NCBI GenBank assembly: GCA_947462425.1
Contig: CANHPI010000107.1
Span: forward strand, 1-8,063
Source of the DNA: Bacteroidota bacterium
Lineage (GTDB): Bacteria; Bacteroidota; Bacteroidia; B-17B0; B-17BO
Direction of reading: 5' to 3'
DNA: 8,063 nucleotides
Of this stretch, positions 6,053-8,063 are shown piece by piece; positions within the stretch are counted from its first letter, which is position 1, and every line of letters starts with the position of its first letter. The translations under genes and the position numbers were made by a program. The notes beneath the pieces were generated by a model, which did not search any database, was not told where the DNA came from, and saw nothing but the letters and a program-made list of their open reading frames with translations.

Positions 6053-7018
6053 TTGATAGAGAAAATAATAACATTAGATAGCGTTGAACCTGTTGAGATA
6101 TACGGTGTAAATGATGTTAAACTCAACGTTATAAAAAAATATTTCCCAAAACTTAAAATTATTGCAAGAGGATATTCAATAAAAGTATTGGGTGACGAAA
6201 TTGAAATTTCGCATTTTGAAAAAAAATTAGCCATGATGGTAGATTATTACCACAAAAACGGTTTATTAACCGACACTGTTATTGAACGTTTATTAGGACA
6301 GACCGGCGATAACCTATTACACGCAAAGGAGGAAGCCACTGGGTCTGATATTATTTTATTTGGAAATAGTGGATTAGTTATTAAAGCCCGAACCGATAAT
6401 CAGCGTAAAATGATGCAAGCGGTTGGCAGCAATGATATGATTTTTGCTGTTGGTCCTGCCGGTACAGGAAAAACATACACAGCAGTTGCATTAGCAGTAA
6501 GAGCTTTAAAAAATAAAGAAGTAAAACGAATTATTTTAACGAGACCTGCTGTAGAGGCTGGTGAGAATTTAGGATTTTTACCTGGAGATTTAAAAGAAAA
6601 ATTAGATCCATATATGCAACCTCTTTATGATGCGTTACATGATATGATTCCTATTGACAAACTAAACCAGTACATTGAAGCTAAAATCATTCAAATTGCT
6701 CCTTTAGCATTTATGAGAGGACGAACTTTAGATAACGCTTTTGTGATTTTGGATGAAGCACAAAATACCACTGAAAGTCAGATGAAGATGTTTTTGACGC
6801 GTATGGGAGCAAATGCTAAATTCATTATTAATGGCGATATGACTCAAATTGATTTACCACGACACCAAACCTCAGGATTAGCGCAAGCAGTTCGTTTATT
6901 GAAGAAAACAGAAGGTATTGAAATTATAGAATTAACAACTGTTGACGTTATTAGGCATCGGTTAGTGAAAGCTATTATTGAAAAATATGAAGGAGATGCA
7001 ATTAAAAAAATGACGTAA
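6053..7018 (+). CDS. phoH: PhoH family protein (PhoH/Ybez-type ATPase)
   Basis: Cytosolic P-loop ATPase of the PhoH family, thought to act on RNA together with the YbeY endonuclease; direct evidence for its role is limited. The 321 residues comprise an N-terminal alpha/beta RNA-binding-like domain (about 10-70, with NVIKKYFPKLKIIARG at 25-40) and the ATPase core. Walker A is GPAGTGKT (134-141, Lys140), followed by ILTRPAVEAGENLGFLPGDL (161-180). Walker B is FVILDEAQN (230-238, Asp234-Glu235), with INGDMTQIDLPR (259-270) and an arginine motif RHRLV (301-305). The start is TTG: an in-frame stop lies at 6035-6037, no ATG follows it before the conserved domain, and the TTG gives the family's usual N-terminal length. 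No Shine-Dalgarno is seen. It is divergent from the SAM-enzyme operon and appears monocistronic. Confidence 0.95.
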   Translation: MIEKIITLDSVEPVEIYGVNDVKLNVIKKYFPKLKIIARGYSIKVLGDEIEISHFEKKLAMMVDYYHKNGLLTDTVIERLLGQTGDNLLHAKEEATGSDIILFGNSGLVIKARTDNQRKMMQAVGSNDMIFAVGPAGTGKTYTAVALAVRALKNKEVKRIILTRPAVEAGENLGFLPGDLKEKLDPYMQPLYDALHDMIPIDKLNQYIEAKIIQIAPLAFMRGRTLDNAFVILDEAQNTTESQMKMFLTRMGANAKFIINGDMTQIDLPRHQTSGLAQAVRLLKKTEGIEIIELTTVDVIRHRLVKAIIEKYEGDAIKKMT

Positions 7019-7284
7019 GATTCAAGAAAATAACTAAACGTTAAACATTTTTAAAATTAATAAATCATTTTCTCGCTTGTAATGAAGCTAGAATATTAAA
7101 TATAGAATAATTATAAAACCCACTTTTTTTGTTTGCGAATTTAAAAATCGCCCATTAATGATGTCATATATACAATAATTGTAAAAGAAATAATAATAAA
7201 GTTCTCTTCTACAAAAAAAAATCTGGAAAATTAAATTGATTATAGTACCTAAACATAAAAAATAACAAAAGTTTAAGTTGATGA
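7019..7284. other. Convergent intergenic region after phoH
   Basis: A 266-base A/T-rich gap between the 3' ends of phoH and the minus-strand membrane protein gene. It has several A and T runs (for example 7123-7130 and 7214-7222) but no stem directly before any of them, so no intrinsic terminator is called. A weak imperfect hairpin, GCGA/TCGC at 7135-7138 and 7148-7151, has no T-run after it. No gene is visible. Confidence 0.4.
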
Positions 7285-7776
7285 TTAATTGTTCAAATTT
7301 TTAAAACTAGTAGCGAAAAGTACAACCCAAACAATTGATACTATCAGTCTTGTTACTACAAAAAATGCAGCGATAGGTCCACTACCAATTAAGAAAAAAG
7401 ATATTATTGCAGGTGTAATTTCTCCAAGAGAATAAATAAAAAACCCTATTTTTTTCAACTTCCACATCATTAACACTCCATAAAAGCATATACTTGAAAA
7501 TAATACTCCAATTATTAAATTTAATAATGCATTATCAATAGCTTTTTTTATTACATCCTGAATTCCTATCAAAAGCCCATAAGTATTTCCTTCACCTTTA
7601 ACCATATTTGCTAAACTAACTTCAGAAACTGTAATAGAATAATATTCATAAATATTCCAAACAACAGATAGACAACATCCTAAAATTGATAAAATACAAA
7701 ACACAGTTAAAAACTGCGAACGATTTATAGAGTTATCTTGCTGCTGATTATTGAATAAGGTAGTTTCTTCCATCAT
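7285..7776 (-). CDS. Hypothetical four-helix integral membrane protein
   Basis: A 163-residue protein of no function known to me. It has a polar N-terminal tail (1-20, with a Gln/Asn-rich stretch at 9-15) and four likely transmembrane segments at about 21-42, 84-104, 109-130 and 134-156. Segments 1 and 2 are joined by a polar loop of about 40 residues. A short basic link, KLKK (106-109), separates helices 2 and 3 and suggests that this turn faces the cytoplasm. The general pattern (N-terminal FLTVFCILSILG-like first helix, long loop, then a tight three-helix bundle) resembles small uncharacterised membrane proteins common in Bacteroidota. Two ATGs stand in tandem at the start (ending at 7776 and 7773); either could be used. 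It lies 50 bases after the PDZ-protein gene on the same strand and may be co-transcribed with it. Confidence 0.8.
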   Translation of the reverse strand: MMEETTLFNNQQQDNSINRSQFLTVFCILSILGCCLSVVWNIYEYYSITVSEVSLANMVKGEGNTYGLLIGIQDVIKKAIDNALLNLIIGVLFSSICFYGVLMMWKLKKIGFFIYSLGEITPAIISFFLIGSGPIAAFFVVTRLIVSIVWVVLFATSFKNLNN

Positions 7777-7826
7777 TTTTTTTCTAAAGATAAAACTATT
7801 ATAAACTAAAAAAAATAACTTATTAC

Positions 7827-8063
7827 CTAAGCATTAGATGTTAGCCAATGATTAAAATTATCTTCAGCTATATTTTTTTGTTTCAGCTTTAAAATATCAA
7901 AATAACTAATGGCCTTTAAAGGTCTATTTAAAATAATAGACTTCAATTTTTGATTTGAAGAAACAATGATTTCAATATCGTTATCAATAAAATAATCCAT
8001 CCAATTGTTAAAATCATTTTTAAGAGTATATCCATTTACTGATATAATTTCATCTCCGATTGA
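7827..8063 (-). CDS. C-terminal end of a PDZ-domain protein, possibly an M61-type peptidase (5' end outside window)
   Basis: A minus-strand frame is open from the window edge to a TAG at 7827-7829 and encodes 78 residues; the start lies beyond the window, so there is no start codon in view. The first visible residues, IGDEIISVNGYTL (2-14), are the typical PDZ carboxylate-side strand pair (GDxIxxVNG). They are followed by a WMDYF helix (21-25), a strand EIIVSS (31-36) and a strand KSIIL (41-45), completing the PDZ fold. The tail YFDILKLKQKNIAEDNFNHWL (54-74) resembles the C-termini of Bacteroidota M61 glycyl-aminopeptidase-like proteins, in which a PDZ domain follows the protease domain. The catalytic HExxH is not in the window, so the peptidase call is inference; another PDZ protein is possible. 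The membrane protein gene follows after 50 bases. Confidence 0.75.
   Translation of the reverse strand, partial: SIGDEIISVNGYTLKNDFNNWMDYFIDNDIEIIVSSNQKLKSIILNRPLKAISYFDILKLKQKNIAEDNFNHWLTSNA

Noticed and set aside
7785..7792. Minus-strand TATCTTTA as a -7 promoter element of the membrane protein gene
   Set aside because: It ends 8 bases before the start codon, leaving almost no leader, and no -33 TTTG box lies at proper spacing; the gene may be transcribed from the PDZ-protein gene instead.
1..8063. CRISPR arrays, insertion sequences, toxin-antitoxin pairs, tRNA/rRNA genes and defence or phage genes
   Set aside because: Looked for by eye on both strands; no direct-repeat arrays, transposase motifs, tRNA-like folds or known defence domains were seen.

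Overview
The window is AT-rich (roughly 30% GC by eye) and its genes have no clear Shine-Dalgarno sequences, only A/T-rich leaders. The gene set (a GSCFA-domain protein, a Bacteroidota-type PhoH, a SAM hydroxide adenosyltransferase-like protein, a YjjG-type HAD phosphatase, short two-domain 2-hydroxyacid dehydrogenase) points to a member of the Bacteroidota, probably near Flavobacteriales or a related uncultured lineage. The lineage call is inference from protein character, not from a marker gene.

Layout, left to right. (1) 1-1587, plus strand: the C-terminal half of an aldo/keto reductase of the Kv-beta-like type, followed after 7 bases by a family III (CaiB/BaiF) CoA-transferase; probably one transcript. 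(2) 1806-2750, plus strand: a stand-alone D-2-hydroxyacid dehydrogenase resembling phosphoglycerate dehydrogenase but without an ACT domain. (3) 2751-3115: a 365-base convergent gap holding a perfect 19-bp hairpin and no convincing gene. (4) 5948 down to 3116, minus strand: a compact four-gene set in the order SAM hydroxide adenosyltransferase-like protein, antibiotic-biosynthesis-monooxygenase-fold (ABM) protein, GSCFA protein, YjjG-like HAD phosphatase. Two of its three junctions overlap (8 and 11 bases), so it is very likely an operon. (5) 5949-6052: a divergent promoter region. (6) 6053-7018, plus strand: PhoH, apparently starting at TTG. (7) 7285-7776, minus strand: a four-helix membrane protein of unknown function. 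(8) 7827-8063, minus strand: the C-terminal end of a PDZ-domain protein whose start lies beyond the window, possibly an M61-type peptidase.

How they fit together: this looks like chromosomal housekeeping territory rather than an accessory island. I see no CRISPR array, transposase, toxin-antitoxin pair, phage gene, tRNA or rRNA. The most interesting point is that the SAM hydroxide adenosyltransferase-like protein keeps its adenosine-binding motifs but lacks all three residues of the Asp-Arg-His catalytic triad described for the family, while sitting in a tightly coupled operon divergent from phoH. I did not find a clearly novel multi-gene system.
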